DNA of 64,000 bases from Molossus alvarezi (taxonomy: Eukaryota; Chordata; Mammalia; Chiroptera; Molossidae), in the NCBI GenBank assembly GCA_037176705.1, contig JBAWUJ010000087.1:1-64000 (forward strand), given 5' to 3'. Numbering within the stretch: position 1 is the stretch's first letter; every line of letters begins with the position of its first letter. The notes beneath the pieces were generated by a model. It had not been told where the DNA came from, searched no databases, and saw nothing but the letters and a program-made list of their open reading frames with translations. Below, one piece after another: positions 35,056 through 47,931 of the stretch. The position numbers and the translations under genes are program-made.

Positions 35056-38000
35056 TTTTATATTTTATATTGTTAATATATTTTGTTAATTAATTAATTT
35101 TTTTATTGCAGATGTTTCTCTTCCTTCCCTGCTGATTCCCCCCTTCCTCTCCCTCCCTGTCCTATCCCCAACTTTGTTGTCCATGTGCATTGTTCATGCA
35201 TACATGCATATAAGTTCTGTGGTTTATCTCTCCCCCACCACCTTCTCTCCTGGGGAATGTCAGTCTGTGCCCCACTTCCATGTTTCTGGGACTACCCCAT
35301 TCCTCAGACTGTTATGTTCATTATATTCCACAAATAAGTGAGATTATAGGATACTTGTCTTTCTCTTTTTGGCATGTTTTGCTTAGGATAATACTCTCCA
35401 GGTCCCTCCTTGTAGTCTCAAAGGATAAGAGATCTTTCTTTCTAACATCTGCATAATACTCCATTGTGTATATGTACCACAGCTTTTTTATCCATTCGTC
35501 TACTGATGGACACTTGGGCTGTGTCCAGATCTTAGCTATTGTAAATAGTGCTGCTACAAACCTGGGGGTACATGTATTATTTCTGATGGGCGTTTCAGGC
35601 TTTTTAGAGTATATTCTTAGAAGTGGGATCACTGGGTCAAATGGAAGTTCAATTTTTAAGTTTTTGAGGTAACACCATATTGTTTTTCATAATGGCTGCA
35701 CCAGTCTGCATTCCCACCAGCAGAGTACTGAGACCCCTTTCTCCACACCCTTGCCAAGACTTTTAGTTTGATGATTTGTTGATGGCGGCTATTCTGATGG
35801 GTGTGTGGTGATATCTCATTGTTGTTTTAATTAGCATCTCTCTGATGATTGGTGATGTTGAGCATTTTTTTATATGTCTCTTACCATTTGTATGTCCTGT
35901 TTGGAGAGATGTCTATTTATTTACTCTGCCCATTTCTTAATTGGATTTTTTGTCTTCCTATTGTTGAGTTTTATAAGCACCCTATATTTTGGAAATTAAC
36001 CCTTATCCAATGCATCATCGGCGATTTTGGTCTTCCAGATATTAGGATCCCTTTTCCTTTTGATGGTTGTGTCTTTAGCTGTGCAGAAGCTTTTCAGTTT
36101 GAAGTAGTGTCACGTGTTTATTTATTGATATATTAATTTTCATGTGTATGTGTCTCTTGCTTTAGGTGTTATATTAGTGAAAATTCTGCTGGCTATCTCA
36201 GAAATTTTGTGTCCTGCACTTTCTTCTAGAATTTGTATGGATTTACAAGTTACATTTAAGTATTTTATCCATTTTGAGTTTTTTCTCATGGATGGTGTAA
36301 AGTCCTGGTCTAGCTTCATTTTTTTTTTTTTTTGCCAGTATCTGTCCAATTTTTCCAACACCATTTATTGTGAAGTCTCTCCTGACTCCACTGTATGTTG
36401 TTGCCAACATTGTCAAATGATAATTGAACATATTGTCTTGGGTCAATTTCTGGGTTCTCTATTCTGTTCCATTGACCTATCTGCCTGTTCCTGGGCCAGT
36501 GCCAGGCTTATTTTTATGACCTGGCTGTGTGGTATAACCTGAAATCTGGTCATGTGATCCCTCCTGCTTTGTTCTTTTTCAAGATTTCTGTGGCTACTAG
36601 GGGTCTTTTTTAGTTTTATATAAACTTTTGGAGTGTTTGTTCTAGGTTTGTGATGTAAGTTGTAGGTATTTTGCTGAGGATTGCATTGAATGTGTAGATT
36701 GCTTTGGGTAGTATGGACATTTTAATGATGTTAATTCTTCCAATCCATAAACAAGGTATATGCTCTCATTTTTTTATATCTTCCTCCATTTCTAATTTCA
36801 ATGACCTGTAGCTATCTGTGAAGAGGTACTTTACTTCTTTGGTGAAGTTTATTCCTAGGTATTTTAATTTTTTCTTCTGCGATGGTAAATGAAATTGATT
36901 TTTTTGTTTCTCTTTCTCTGATTTCATATTTGGTGTAGAAAAATGCCATCGATTTCTTGACATTAATTTTGCATCCTGCCACTTTGCAATTTTATTTATT
37001 AAGTCTAGTAGATTTTTGATGGAGTCTTTAGTGGTTTCTATATACCATATTATGTCATCTGCATATAATGACAGTTTCACATCCTCCTTTCCAGTTTGGA
37101 TCTCTTCTATTTTTTCTTCATGTGTAATTGCTGTGTCTAAGACTTCCAGTTCTATGTTAAATTAAGTAGCAAAAGTGGGCATCCCTGTCTTGTTCTCCTT
37201 CTTAAGGGGACTGCTTTTTATTTTTGCCCATTTAGTATGTTGTTGGCTGTGTTTGTCATATGTGGCCTTTATTATATTGCAATATGGCCCCTCTATTACC
37301 ACATTGTTGAGCGTTTTTATCCGAAATGGGTGCTGGATTTTGTCGAATGCTTTTTTGGCATATATTGATATGATCATATGGTTTTTATCTTTTATTTTGT
37401 TTATGCGATGTATCACATTTATTGATTTGCACATATTGTACCATCCTTGAGTGCCTGGAATGTAACCCACTTGGTCATGATGAATAATGTGTTTGATGTA
37501 TTGCTGGGTTTGAATTGCTAATATTTTGTTAAGAATTTTGGCATCTGTGTTAATAAAAAATATTGGCCTGTAGGTTTCATTTGTTTATAGTGTCTTCATG
37601 TGGTTTGGGAATTAGGATTTTGCTGGCCTCAGAAAGTGTGTTTGGAAGTGTTCTGTCTTCTTGGATTTATTGAAATAGTTTGAGAAGAATGGGTGTGAGT
37701 TCTTTGAATGTTCAGTAAAACTCCCCTGTGAACCAGTCTGAGCCTGGGCTTTTGTTTGGTGGGAGATTCTTGGTTATATCTTCAATTTTCTTAGTTGTGA
37801 TTGGTCTGTTCAAGTTTTCTATCTCTTCATTCTTCAGTTCTGGGAGATTATGTATTTCTAGAAATTTGTCCATTTGTTCCTCTTTTGAATTATTTTTAGT
37901 CTCTATGTTGTCTATTTGTGCTCTGTTCTTTGGTATTTATTTCCTACTGATTAGTCTGAGGTTTTTTTGTTCGTTTGTTTGTTTGTTTCATTTTCTTTGT

Positions 38001-39028
38001 GTTTTTTAAGTTCTGATGTGAGATTGTCAATTAGAAAATCTTGTTTTCTGAGGTTGACAAGTAGGGTATAAACTTCTTATCAGTACTACTTTCACTGAAT
38101 CCCATTAATTTTACTTTGTTGTGTGTTCACTTTCATTGGTTTCTATGAAGTTTTTAATTTTTTCTTGAACTCCTTGTGAACCCATTCATTGTTTAATAAC
38201 ATGCTATTTAATCTTTATGTGTTCAAATGTTTTCATGTATTCTTTTGTAATGTATTTCTAGTTTCTTCACTTTCTACTTATGTAAAACTTTTGTTTTTAG
38301 TTTGGTCTCTTATAAACAATATAAATGTGAGCTGTGCATTGTTATCTATTCAGCTATGCTGTGTCTTTTCATGGGAGTGTTTAATCTATTTGTGTTTAAG
38401 GCAATTATTGATATGTACTTATTTATTGCAATTTTCATTTATTATGGTTACATTTATCTTCCTATTTCTTCTGCTTATTACAACACTCCTTTTAACATTT
38501 CTTAGCTGATTGTTGCTAACATATTCTATTAGCCTTTTTGTCTGGGAAGCTCTTCCTTTATTTCACCTCCTATTTTCAATGATAGTCTTGGTGGATAGAG
38601 TAGTCTTAAATTCAGATCCTTGTTTTTCCTTACCTTGATCGCTTCATGACTTTCTTTTTTGTCCAGTAGTGTTTTTGTTGAGCATTCAGCTGATAAGGTT
38701 ATGTGATTTTCTTAGTGGGTAATATGTTGTGTATTTCTTGCCATGTTTCAAATCCTATTTCTCTCTTTAATTTTTGCCCTTTAATTATTATGTGTCTCGA
38801 TGTGGGCCTCTTTGGATTCTTCAAAGTTTAAGCTCTTTGTGCTTCTTGAAGGTATATGCCATTTTCCTTCACCAAGTTATCAGTGTTTTCTGACACTATT
38901 TCTTCAGATATTTTCTTTGTCCCTTGCTCATTTACCTCTTTTCCTGAAACTTCTATGATGTGTATGTTATTATGTTTCATGGAGTCGCACAGTTCTCTTA
39001 GGCTGTCTTTCTTTTTTTTTAATTGTTT
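35056..39028 (-). mobile_element. L1, endonuclease-deleted type, fourth copy
   Basis: 3' end with A/T-rich tail at 35056-35105, 3' UTR, ORF2 C-terminus (35321-35632), RT (about 36750-37780; the active-site area reads YADDIIWYIE at about 37030-37075, Asp-Asp kept), deletion junction at about 38262, and ORF1 up to about 39028. It stops inside ORF1, where it joins ORF2 sequence of a different L1 subfamily with a few bases of shared GTTTT. The left flank differs from that of the array units, so it may be a separate insertion of the same lineage. Confidence 0.83.
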
Positions 39029-42000
39029 GTTTTAATATGCATCTCTCTAATGGTTAATAATATTGAGCAGTTCTTCATATGACTGTTAGCCATTTGTATG
39101 TACTGTTTGGAGAGGTGTCTATTTAGTTCCTCTGCCCAGTTTTTAATTGGGTTCTTTCTCTTTCTTTTGTTGAGTTGCATGAGCACTCTATATATATTTG
39201 AAATTAACCCCTTATCTGATATATTATTGTCAGTTATGCTCTCCCATACAGTGGGTAGCCTTTTGTTTTGATGATTGTACCTTTTGCTCTGCAGAAGCTT
39301 TTGAGTTCGATGTAGTCTCATGTGTTCATTTTCTCCTTTGTTTCTATTGCCTTAGCTGATATGTCAGTGAAAATTCTACTGTGTATGATGTCTGAAATTT
39401 ATTGCCTACAGTTTCTGCTAGGATTTATATGGATTCATGAGTCACATTTAAGTCTTATATCCATTTTAAGTTTATTCTTGTGTAGGGTGTAAATTGATGG
39501 TCTAGTTTCATTTTTCTGCATGTAGCTGTCCAATTTTCCCAACACCATTTATTAAAGAGGCTGTCCTTACTCCACTGTATGCTCTTGCCAACTTTGTCAA
39601 ATATTTATTGAGCATATTGCCTTGGGACTATTTCTGGGTCCTCTGTACTTTTCCACTGGTCTATATGCCTGTTTTGATTATAGTGGCTTTGTAGTATTAC
39701 CAAAATTCTGGTAATGTGATCCCTCCAACGTTGTTCTTCTTTTTCAAGATTGCTGTGGATATTCGAGGTTTTTTTTATTCCATATGAACTTTTGAAGTAC
39801 TTGTTCTAATTCTGTGAAGTATACCATTGGTATTTTGATGGAGATTGCATTGAATCTATAGATTGCTTTGGGTAATATAGACATTTTAATGATGTTAATT
39901 TTTCCAATTCATGAACAGAGTATGTGCTTCCCCTTTTTTATATCTTCCTCTATTTCTTTTTTTAATGAGCTATAGTTTTCTGCGAATAGGTCCTTTATTT
40001 CTTTGGTTAAGTTTATTCCTAGGTACGTTAATTTTTTTTTGCCGCAATGGTAAATGGGATTGTCTTCTTAGTTTTTCTTTGTGTGAATTGTTCATTGGTG
40101 TATAAGAATGCCATCGATTTCTTGACATTAATTTTGTATCTTTCTAGTTTTCCAAATTCATTTATCAAGTCTAGCAAATTTTTATGGAGTCTTTGGGGTT
40201 TTCTATGTATAGAATCATGTCATCTGCAAAAAATGACAGTTTCACTTTCTTCTTTCCAATTTGGATCCCTTTTATTTTTTCTTCCTGTCTGATTGCTGTG
40301 GGTAAGACTTCCAATCCTATGTTAAATGAGAGTGGCAAGAGTGGGCATCCCCGCATTTTTCTTGTTCTTAAGGAAATTCTTTTATTTATTGCACATTGCA
40401 TATGATGTTGGCTGTTGGTCTTTCATATTTGGCCTGTATTATGTCTAGATATGATCCCTCTATTATTGCTGAGCGTTTTTATGACAAATGGATGCTGGAT
40501 TTTGTCAAAGGCTTTTTCGGCATCTATTGATATGACCATGTGGTTTTTATTCTTCATTTCATTTATGTGGTATGTCACAGTTATTGATTTGCAAATATTT
40601 TACCAGGCTTGCATTTCTGGGATGAATCCCACTTGGTCATGGTGGATAATTTTATCGGTGTATTGCTGGATTTGATTAGCTAGTATTTTTGTTCAGGATT
40701 TTGGAGTCTAAGTTCATCAGGGATATTGGCCTGTAGTTTTTTCCTTTGTACTGTCTTTTTCTGGTTTTGGAATTAGGATTATGCAGGCTTCATAAAACAA
40801 GTTTGGAAGTCTTCCTTCTTGAATTTTTTGAAATAGTTGGAGGAGAATGGGTTTTATTTCTCCTTTGTATGTTTGGTGAACCTCGCTCGAGAAAGCCATC
40901 TGGGCCTGGGCTTTTGTTGCTGAGAGAGTCTTGATTATATCTTCAATTTCATGTGTTGTTATTGATCGGTTCAAGCTTTCTACCTCTTCCTGTTCCAGTT
41001 TGGGGAAACTATGGGTTTCCAGAAATTTTTCCATTTTACTTAGATTTTCAAATTTTTGCCATATCATTGTTCATTGTTGTTGTTAATGATCTTTTGTATT
41101 TCTGTGGTGTCAGTTGTTACTTCTCCTCTTTCATTTCTGATTTTGTGTATTTGGGTACTGTGTCTTTGTTTCTTGGTGAGTCTAGCTAAGGGTCCATCAG
41201 TCTTGTTTAACTTTTCGCAATATCAGCTCTTTGTTTCATTGATCCTTTAAATTGTTTTTTTTTTTTTTTCCTTTGGACTCTATGTCATTTATTTCTACTC
41301 TGATCTTTACCATTTTCTACCTTCTACTTGCTCTGGGGTTTTCTTTTTGTTTGTTCTCTAGTTCTTTAAGTTGTGAGGTTAGACAGTCTATTAGAGGTTT
41401 TTTTTGTTTTTTGATGTAGGCCTGTAGGGCTATGAACTTCCCTCTCAGAACTGCTTTCACTGCATCCCGTAGATTTTGTGTTGTTGTGTCTTCATTTTCA
41501 TTGATTTCAAGGAATTTTTTAATTTCTTCCTTGATCTCCTCGGTAAGCCATTCATTGTTTAATAACATGCTATTTAGCTTCCATGTGTTCAAATGTCTTT
41601 GCATGTTCGTGTTTCAATTGATTTCTAGTTTCATGCCAGTGTGATCTGAGAAGATGCTTGATATGATTTCAGTCTTCTTGAACTTGTACAGAAATAGTTT
41701 GTGCCCTAACATGTGGCCTATCTTTGAGAATGTCTCATGTGAACTTGAAAAAAATGTGAATTTTGTAGTTATGGCGTGTAATTCTCTCTAGATATCTATT
41801 AAATCCACTTGGTCTAGTGCTTTTTTTAGAGTCTCTGTTTCCTTGCTAATTGTTTGTCCAGAGGAGCTATCCAGTGATGCAGTGGGGTGTTAAAGACCCC
41901 TGCTATTATTGTATTGCTATCGATTTCTCCTTTGAAGTCCTTTAGAAGATTTTGAATATATTTTGGTGCTCCCATATTGGGTGCATAAATGTTATATTTT

Positions 42001-42925
42001 CCTGTTGGAGAGATCTTTTTATTATTATGTAGTAGCCTTCTTTGTCTCTAGTTATGGCCTTCATTTTGAAATCTATTTGATCAGATATGGGTATTGCTAC
42101 CCCAGCTTTTGTTTTTTCTTCTTTTGTTTTTTCTTTCCATTTGCTTGGAAGATTTTTTTCCATCCCTTCACTTTCAAATTATGTGAGTCTTTGTTGTGGG
42201 CTGGGTCTCTTGTAAAAAACATATGGATGAGTCATGCTTTGTTATCCAATTAGCTACTCTGTGTTTTTTTTATGGGATCATTCAATCCATTTTCATTTAA
42301 GGTGGTTATTGATATGTACTTATTTACTGCCATTTTTGTTTAGTGTGGTTTTCTTTTTCTTCCTTTTTCTCTTTCTGCTTACAGGGGTCCTTTTAACATT
42401 TCTTGCAGTTCTGGTTTGGTGCTAATGTATTCCCTTAGCTTTTTTTTTTTTTTTTTTTTGTCTGAGAAGCTCTTTATTTGACCTTCTATTTTCTATTTTG
42501 AATGATAGCCTTGATGGGTAGAGTTGTCTTGGATTCAGATCCTTGTTTTTCATGACCTTGATTCCCTCATGCCATTCCCTTCTGGCCTGTAGTGTTTCTC
42601 TTGATAAGTAAGCTGAGAGTCTTATGGGGTTTCCTTTGTAGGTAATCTGTTGCTTCTCTCTTGCTGCTTTTAGAATTCTTTCTGTCTTTAACTTTTGGCA
42701 GTTTGATTACTTTTTGTTTTGGTGTGGGCCTGTTTGGGTTCTTCTTACATAAGGGCTCTTTGTTCTTCTTGAACTTGAATGCCTTCTTCCTTCACAAATT
42801 AGGAAAGTTTTCTGTCACCATTTCTTCAAATATATTCGTTAACGCTTGCTCATTTTCTTCTTCTTTGGGGACTCCTATGATGCGAATGTTATTACATTTA
42901 CAGTTGTCCCACAGTTCTCTTAGGT
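39029..42925 (-). mobile_element. L1 (endonuclease-containing type), part 1 of split copy
   Basis: Minus-strand L1 entering abruptly in the ORF2 C-terminal third (no 3' UTR). It covers RT (40171-40401 contains [15 protein letters not shown]), fingers (40717-41067), linker (41317-41604), endonuclease and the ORF2 start (about 42330), then the 3' part of ORF1 up to 42940. ORF1 and 5' UTR continue at 48776 after a younger L1. ORF2 has many breaks. The missing 3' end implies the junction at 39029 arose by deletion or recombination between L1s, not by retrotransposition. Confidence 0.83.
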
Positions 42926-42940
42926 TGTTTTCCTGTTTTT
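42926..42940. repeat. Target-site duplication, left copy
   Basis: TGTTTTCCTGTTTTT, identical to 48761-48775. It flanks the full-length L1 at 42941-48760 and lies in ORF1 of the older L1. Confidence 0.85.
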
Positions 42941-43180
42941 ATGAATTTTTTATTTATTTTTTTGTTACAGATATTTTACCTTTATACCACATTGGCACCC
43001 CCTACCCCACCTCCGCCCCATCCTCGGCTTTGTTGCCCATGTCCATTGGTCATGCATACATGCATATAAGTTCTGTGGTTTATCTCTTCCCACCCCCTCA
43101 CCCCCTCTTCTGAGGGATGTCAGTCTGTGCCCTACTTCCATGTTTCTGGGTCTACTGTATTCCTCAGACTGTTATGTTCA

Positions 43181-44170
43181 TTATATTCCGTATATAAGTG
43201 AGATCATGTGGTATTTGTCTTTTTCTGCCTGGCTTTTTTCACTTAGGATAATACTATCCAGGTCCCTCCATGTCGTCTTAAAGGATGAGAGATCTTTCTT
43301 TCTAACCGCTGCATAGTACTCTATTGTGTATATGTACCACAGCTTTTTTATCCATTCATCTACTGGTGGACACCTGGGCTGTTTCCAGATCTTAGTTATT
43401 GTAAATAGTGCTGCTATGAACATGGGGGTACATATATTCTTCCTGATTGGTGTTTCAGCCTTCTTAGGGTATATTCCTAGCAGTGGGATCACTGGGTCAA
43501 AGGGAAGTTCAATTTTTAATTTTTTGAGGTAGCACCATATTGTTTTCCATAGTGGCTGCACCAGTCTCCATTCCCACCAGCAGTGTATTAGAGTCCCCTT
43601 TTCTCCACACCCTCGCCAACACTTGTTGTTTGATGATTTGTTGATGGCGGCCATTATGACAGGTGTGTGGTGATATCTCATTGTTGTTTTAATTTGCATC
43701 TCTCTGATGATTAGTGATGTTGAGCATTTCTTCATATGTCTTTTGGCCATTTGTATGTCCTGAGTGGAGAGGTGTCTATTCAGCTCCTCTGCCCATTTTT
43801 TAATTGGGTTCTTTGTCTTCCTTTTGTTGAGTTGTATGAGCACACTATATATATTGGAAATTAACCCCTTATCTGATACATCATTGGCAATGATGTTCTC
43901 CCATACAGTGGGTTGCCTTTCCATTTTGATGATTGTTTCTTTTGCTGTGCAGAAGCTTTTGAGTTTGATGTAGTCCCATGTTTTCATTTTCTCTTTTTTT
44001 TCTGTTGTCTTTGGTGATGGATGAGTGAAAATTCTGCTCCGTATGATGTCCGAAATTTTGTTGCCTACATTTTCTTCTAGAATTTTTATGGATTCACGGG
44101 TCACATTTAAGTCTTTTATCCATTTTGAGTTTATTTTTGTGTATGGTGTAAGTTGATGGTCTAGTTTCAT
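43181..44170 (-). pseudogene. L1 ORF2 C-terminal region (329 codons open)
   Basis: Open for 329 codons on the minus strand. It contains the [19 protein letters not shown] and [17 protein letters not shown] segments conserved at the ORF2 C-terminus, and a cysteine/histidine/tryptophan-containing segment ([10 protein letters not shown] then HCWWEW) corresponding to the C-terminal zinc-knuckle-like region. The frame to the RT is lost between 44171 and 44255 (frameshift and stop). Confidence 0.88.
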
Positions 44171-44255
44171 TTTTTTGCATGTAGCTGTACAATTTGCCCA
44201 ACACCATTTATTAAAGAGGCTGTCTTTACTACACTGTATGCTCTTGCCACCTTTG

Positions 44256-45725
44256 TCAAGTATTAATTGAGCGTATTTGCATTGGGTCCATTTCTGGGTT
44301 TTCAGTTCTGTTCCACGGGTCTATATGCCTGTTCTTGTGCCAGTACCAGGCTGTTTTGGTTACAGTCGCTTTGTAGTATAACTTGATATCTGGTATTGTA
44401 ATCCCACCTACTTTGTTCTTTTTTTTCAAGATTGCTGTGGCTATTCGGGGTCTTTTTTGGTTCCATATGAACTTTTGAAGTATTTGTTCTAGTTCTATGA
44501 AATATGTCGTTGGTATTTTGATGGGGATTACATTGAATCTATAGATTGCTTTGGGTAGTATGGACATTTTAATGATGTTAATTCTTCCAATCCATGAACA
44601 GGGTATGTGCTTCCACTTTTTTATGTCTTCCTCTATTTCTTTTTTCAATGATCTATAGTTTTCTGCAAATAGGTTCTTTACTTCTTTGGTTAAGTTTATT
44701 CCTAGGTATCGTAATTTTTTTGGCGCAATGGTAAATGGGATTGTTTTTTCAGTTTCTCTTTCTGTGAGTTCATCATTGCTGTACAAGAATGCCGTCAATT
44801 TCTTGACGTTAATTTTGTGTTCTGCTACTTTGCTAAATTTATTTATTAAGTCTAGCAGATTTTTGATGGAGTCTTTAGGGTTTTCTATGTATAATATCAT
44901 GTCATCTGCAAATAATGACAGTTTCACTTCCTCCTTTCCAATTTGGATCCCTTTTATGTTTTCTTCATGTCTGATTGCTGTGGCTAAGACTTCCAGTACA
45001 ATGTTAAATAGGAGTGGCGAAAGTGGACATCCCTGTCTTGTTCCTGTTCTTAATGGAAATGTTTTTAGTTTTTGCCCATTGAGTATGATGTTGGCTGTAG
45101 GTCTTTCATATATGGCCTTTATTATGTCGAGATATGATCCCTCTATTCCTATATTGCTGAGCGTTTTTATCAGAAATGGATGCTGGATTTTGTCGAATGC
45201 TTTTTCAGTATCTATTGATATGATCATGTGGTTTTTATTCTTCATTTTGTTTATGTGGTGTATCACGTTTATTGATTTGAGAATACTGTACCAACCTTGG
45301 ATCCCTGGAATGATTCCCACTTGGTCATGGTGAATAATTTTTTTGATGTATTTCTGGATCCGATTTGCTAATATTTTGTTCAGGATTTTGGCGTCTATGT
45401 TCATCAGGGATATTGGCCTGTAGTTTTCTTTCTTCGTAGTGTCATTTTCTGGTTTTGGAATTAGAATTATGCTGGCCTCATAGAACGTCTTTGGAAGTCT
45501 TCCTTCTTCTTGAATTTTTTGAAATAGTTTGAGGAGAATGGGTGTTCGTTCTTTTTTGAATGTTTGGTAAAACTCCCCCGTGAAGCCATCTGGGCCTGGG
45601 CTTTTGTTTGCTGGGAGAGTCTTGATTACCTCTTCAATTTCCTTAGTTGTTATTGGTCTGTTCAAGTTTTCTATCTCTTTCGGGAATAGTTTTGGGAGAC
45701 TGTGTGTTTCTAGAAATTTGTCCAT
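44256..45725 (-). pseudogene. L1 ORF2 reverse transcriptase (489 codons open)
   Basis: Longest open frame in the window. Motif order along the protein: [15 protein letters not shown] (about residue 45), [12 protein letters not shown] (about 85), [13 protein letters not shown] (about 180), [14 protein letters not shown] (about 235), [15 protein letters not shown] with the catalytic Asp-Asp (about 280), and [22 protein letters not shown] (about 395). These are the palm and finger motifs of a non-LTR reverse transcriptase, and all catalytic residues seem present. The frame begins after a break from the endonuclease and ends before the C-terminal region, so no full ORF2p can form; an isolated RT product is possible only in principle. 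Confidence 0.9.
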
Positions 45726-45896
45726 TTCGCTGAGATTGTTGAATTGGTTGCCATATAGTTGTTCATAGTAGTTGTTAATGATCTTTTGTATTTCCGTGGT
45801 GTTGGTTGTTACTTCTCCTCTTTCATTTCTGATTTTGTGTATTTGTGTTCTCTCTTTGTGTCTTGGTGAGTCTAGCTAAGGGTCCATCAATCTTGT

Positions 45897-47000
45897 TTAT
45901 CTTTTCGAAAAACCAGCTCTTTGTTTCATTGATCCTTTGAATTGTTTTTTGATCTCTATGTCATTTATTTCTTCTCTGACCTTTACTATTTCCTTCCTTC
46001 TACTTGCTCTGGGGTTTTCTTTTTGTTTGCTTTCTAATTCTTTAAGTTGTGAGGTTAGACAGTCAATTAGAAATTTTTCTTGTTTTTTGAGGTAGGCCTG
46101 TAGTGCTATGAACTTCCCTCTCAGAACTGCTTTTGCTGCATCCCATAGATTTTGTGTTGTTCTGTGTTCATTTTCATTGGTTTCCAGGAAGTTTTTACTT
46201 TCTTTCTTGATCTCCTCAGTGACCCATTCATTGTTTAATAACATGCTGTTTAGCCTCCATGTGTTGAAATGTCTTTGCATGTTCTTGTTGCAATTGATTT
46301 CTAGTTTCATGCCATTGTGATCTGAGAAGATGCTTGATATGATATCAATCTTCTTGAATTTGTAGAGATTTAGTTTGTGCCCTAACATGTGGTCTATCTT
46401 TGAGAATGTCCCATGTGCACTTGAGAAGAATGTGTATACTGTAGTTTTGGGTTATAATTCTCTGTAGATATCTATTAAATCCATTTGGTCTAGTCCTTCA
46501 TTTAGAGTGTCTGTTTCCTTGCTAATTTTTTGCCTAGAGGATCTATCCAGTGCTGTCGACGGGGTGTTGAAGTCCCCTGCTATGATTGTTTTGCTGTCGA
46601 TTTCTCCTTTGAAGTCCTTCAGAACATTTTTAATATATTTTGGTGCTCCTATATTGGGTGCATATATGTTTATCAAGGTTATATCTTCCTGTTGGATAGG
46701 TCCTTTCAATATTATATAGTGGCCTTCTTTGTCTCTAGTTATGGTGTTCATTTTGAAATCTATTTTATCAGATATGAGAATTGCTACCCCAGCTTTTTTG
46801 GCTTTCTATTTGCTTGGAAATTTTTTTTCCATCCCTTCACTTTCAACCTATGTGAGTCTTTTGTTGAGAGGTGGGTCTCTTTTAAACAACATATAGATGA
46901 TTCATGCTTTCTTATCCAATCAGCTACTCTGTGTCTTTGTATGGGAGCATTCAATCCATTTACATTTAAGGTGATTATTGATATGTACGTATTTATTGCC
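45897..47000 (-). pseudogene. L1 ORF2 endonuclease and linker relic
   Basis: Two open pieces: 45897-46388 (163 codons, [12 protein letters not shown] then the linker to [12 protein letters not shown]) and 46452-46751 (99 codons, NIYAPN and SKTIIAGDFNTPS). Both halves of the apurinic-type endonuclease active site, GDFN and SDH, are present but lie in different frames. The N-terminal strand (ITLNVNGLNAP at about 46960) is in yet another piece. Confidence 0.88.
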
Positions 47001-47047
47001 TTTTTTGTTTAGTGTGGTTCTATTTTTCTTCCCATTTCTACTGCTAA

Positions 47048-47931
47048 TTACAGCAGTCCTTTTAACATTTCTTGCAGTGCTGGTTTGTTGCTAATGTATT
47101 CCCTTAGCCTTTTTTTGTCTGGGAAGCTCTTTATTTCATCTTCTATTTTGAATGATAGCCTTGCTGGGTAGAGTAGTCTTGGATTCAGATTTTTGTTTTT
47201 CATGACTTTTATTCCTTCATGCCATTCTCTTCTGGCCTGTAGTGTTTCTTGTGAGAAGTCAGCTGAGAGCCTTATGGGGTTCCCTTTGTAGGTACCCTGT
47301 TGCTTATCTCTTACTGCTTTTAGGATTCTCTCTTTGTCTTTAATTTGTGGCATTTTAATTACTATGTGTCTTGGTGTGGGCCTGTTTGGGTTCTTCTTAC
47401 TTGGGACTCTCTGTGCTCCTTGAACTTGAATGCCTTCTTCCTTCACCAAATTAGGGAAGTTTTCTGTCACTATTTCTTTGAATATATTCTCTATCCATTG
47501 CTCATTTTCTTCTTCTTCGGGGACTCCTATGATGGGAATATTATTATGTTTCCTGTTGTCCCACAGTTCTGTTAAGCTGTCTTCCTGTTTTTTAATAGTT
47601 TTTTCCTTTTGTTTTTCTGATTGGTTGATTTTTTTCTACCCTGTCTTCTGATTCACTGATCCAGTCCTCAGCTTCCTCTACTCTGCTTTTTAAACCTTCC
47701 AATGTGTTTTTCATTTCTGATATGTCATTTTTTATCTCTTCTTGTTGGTTTTTAATTTCCAATTGGCTTATATTCAGTGTTTCTATGTCCTTACTCATGT
47801 TGTTCATCTTCCTTAAGATCATGGCTCTGAATTCTATCTTTGTTAACATGCCTAAATTGCTCCACATTGATCTCATCTTCGGTGGAGGTCTCTTGCTCTT
47901 TCATTTGGCTTCTGTTTCTGTGTTTCGCCAT
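47048..47931 (-). pseudogene. L1 ORF1 relic (about 295 codons)
   Basis: Starts at an ATG at 47931 (minus strand) with AKHRNRSQMKEQETSTEDEI. The coiled-coil part at 47592-47876 has heptad-type EEAEDWISESEDRVEKNQ. The RRM/C-terminal part at 47048-47470 has NRPTPRHIVIKMPQIKDKER and REWHEGIKVMKN. Breaks near 47880 and between 47470 and 47592 separate the pieces. ORF1p is the trimeric RNA-binding chaperone of the L1 RNP. Confidence 0.88.

Noticed and set aside
44256..45725. Active L1 or a domesticated RT gene
   Set aside because: The RT frame is long, but endonuclease and C-terminal parts are out of frame and the rest of the L1 surrounds it; no sign of a separate start, promoter or selection.
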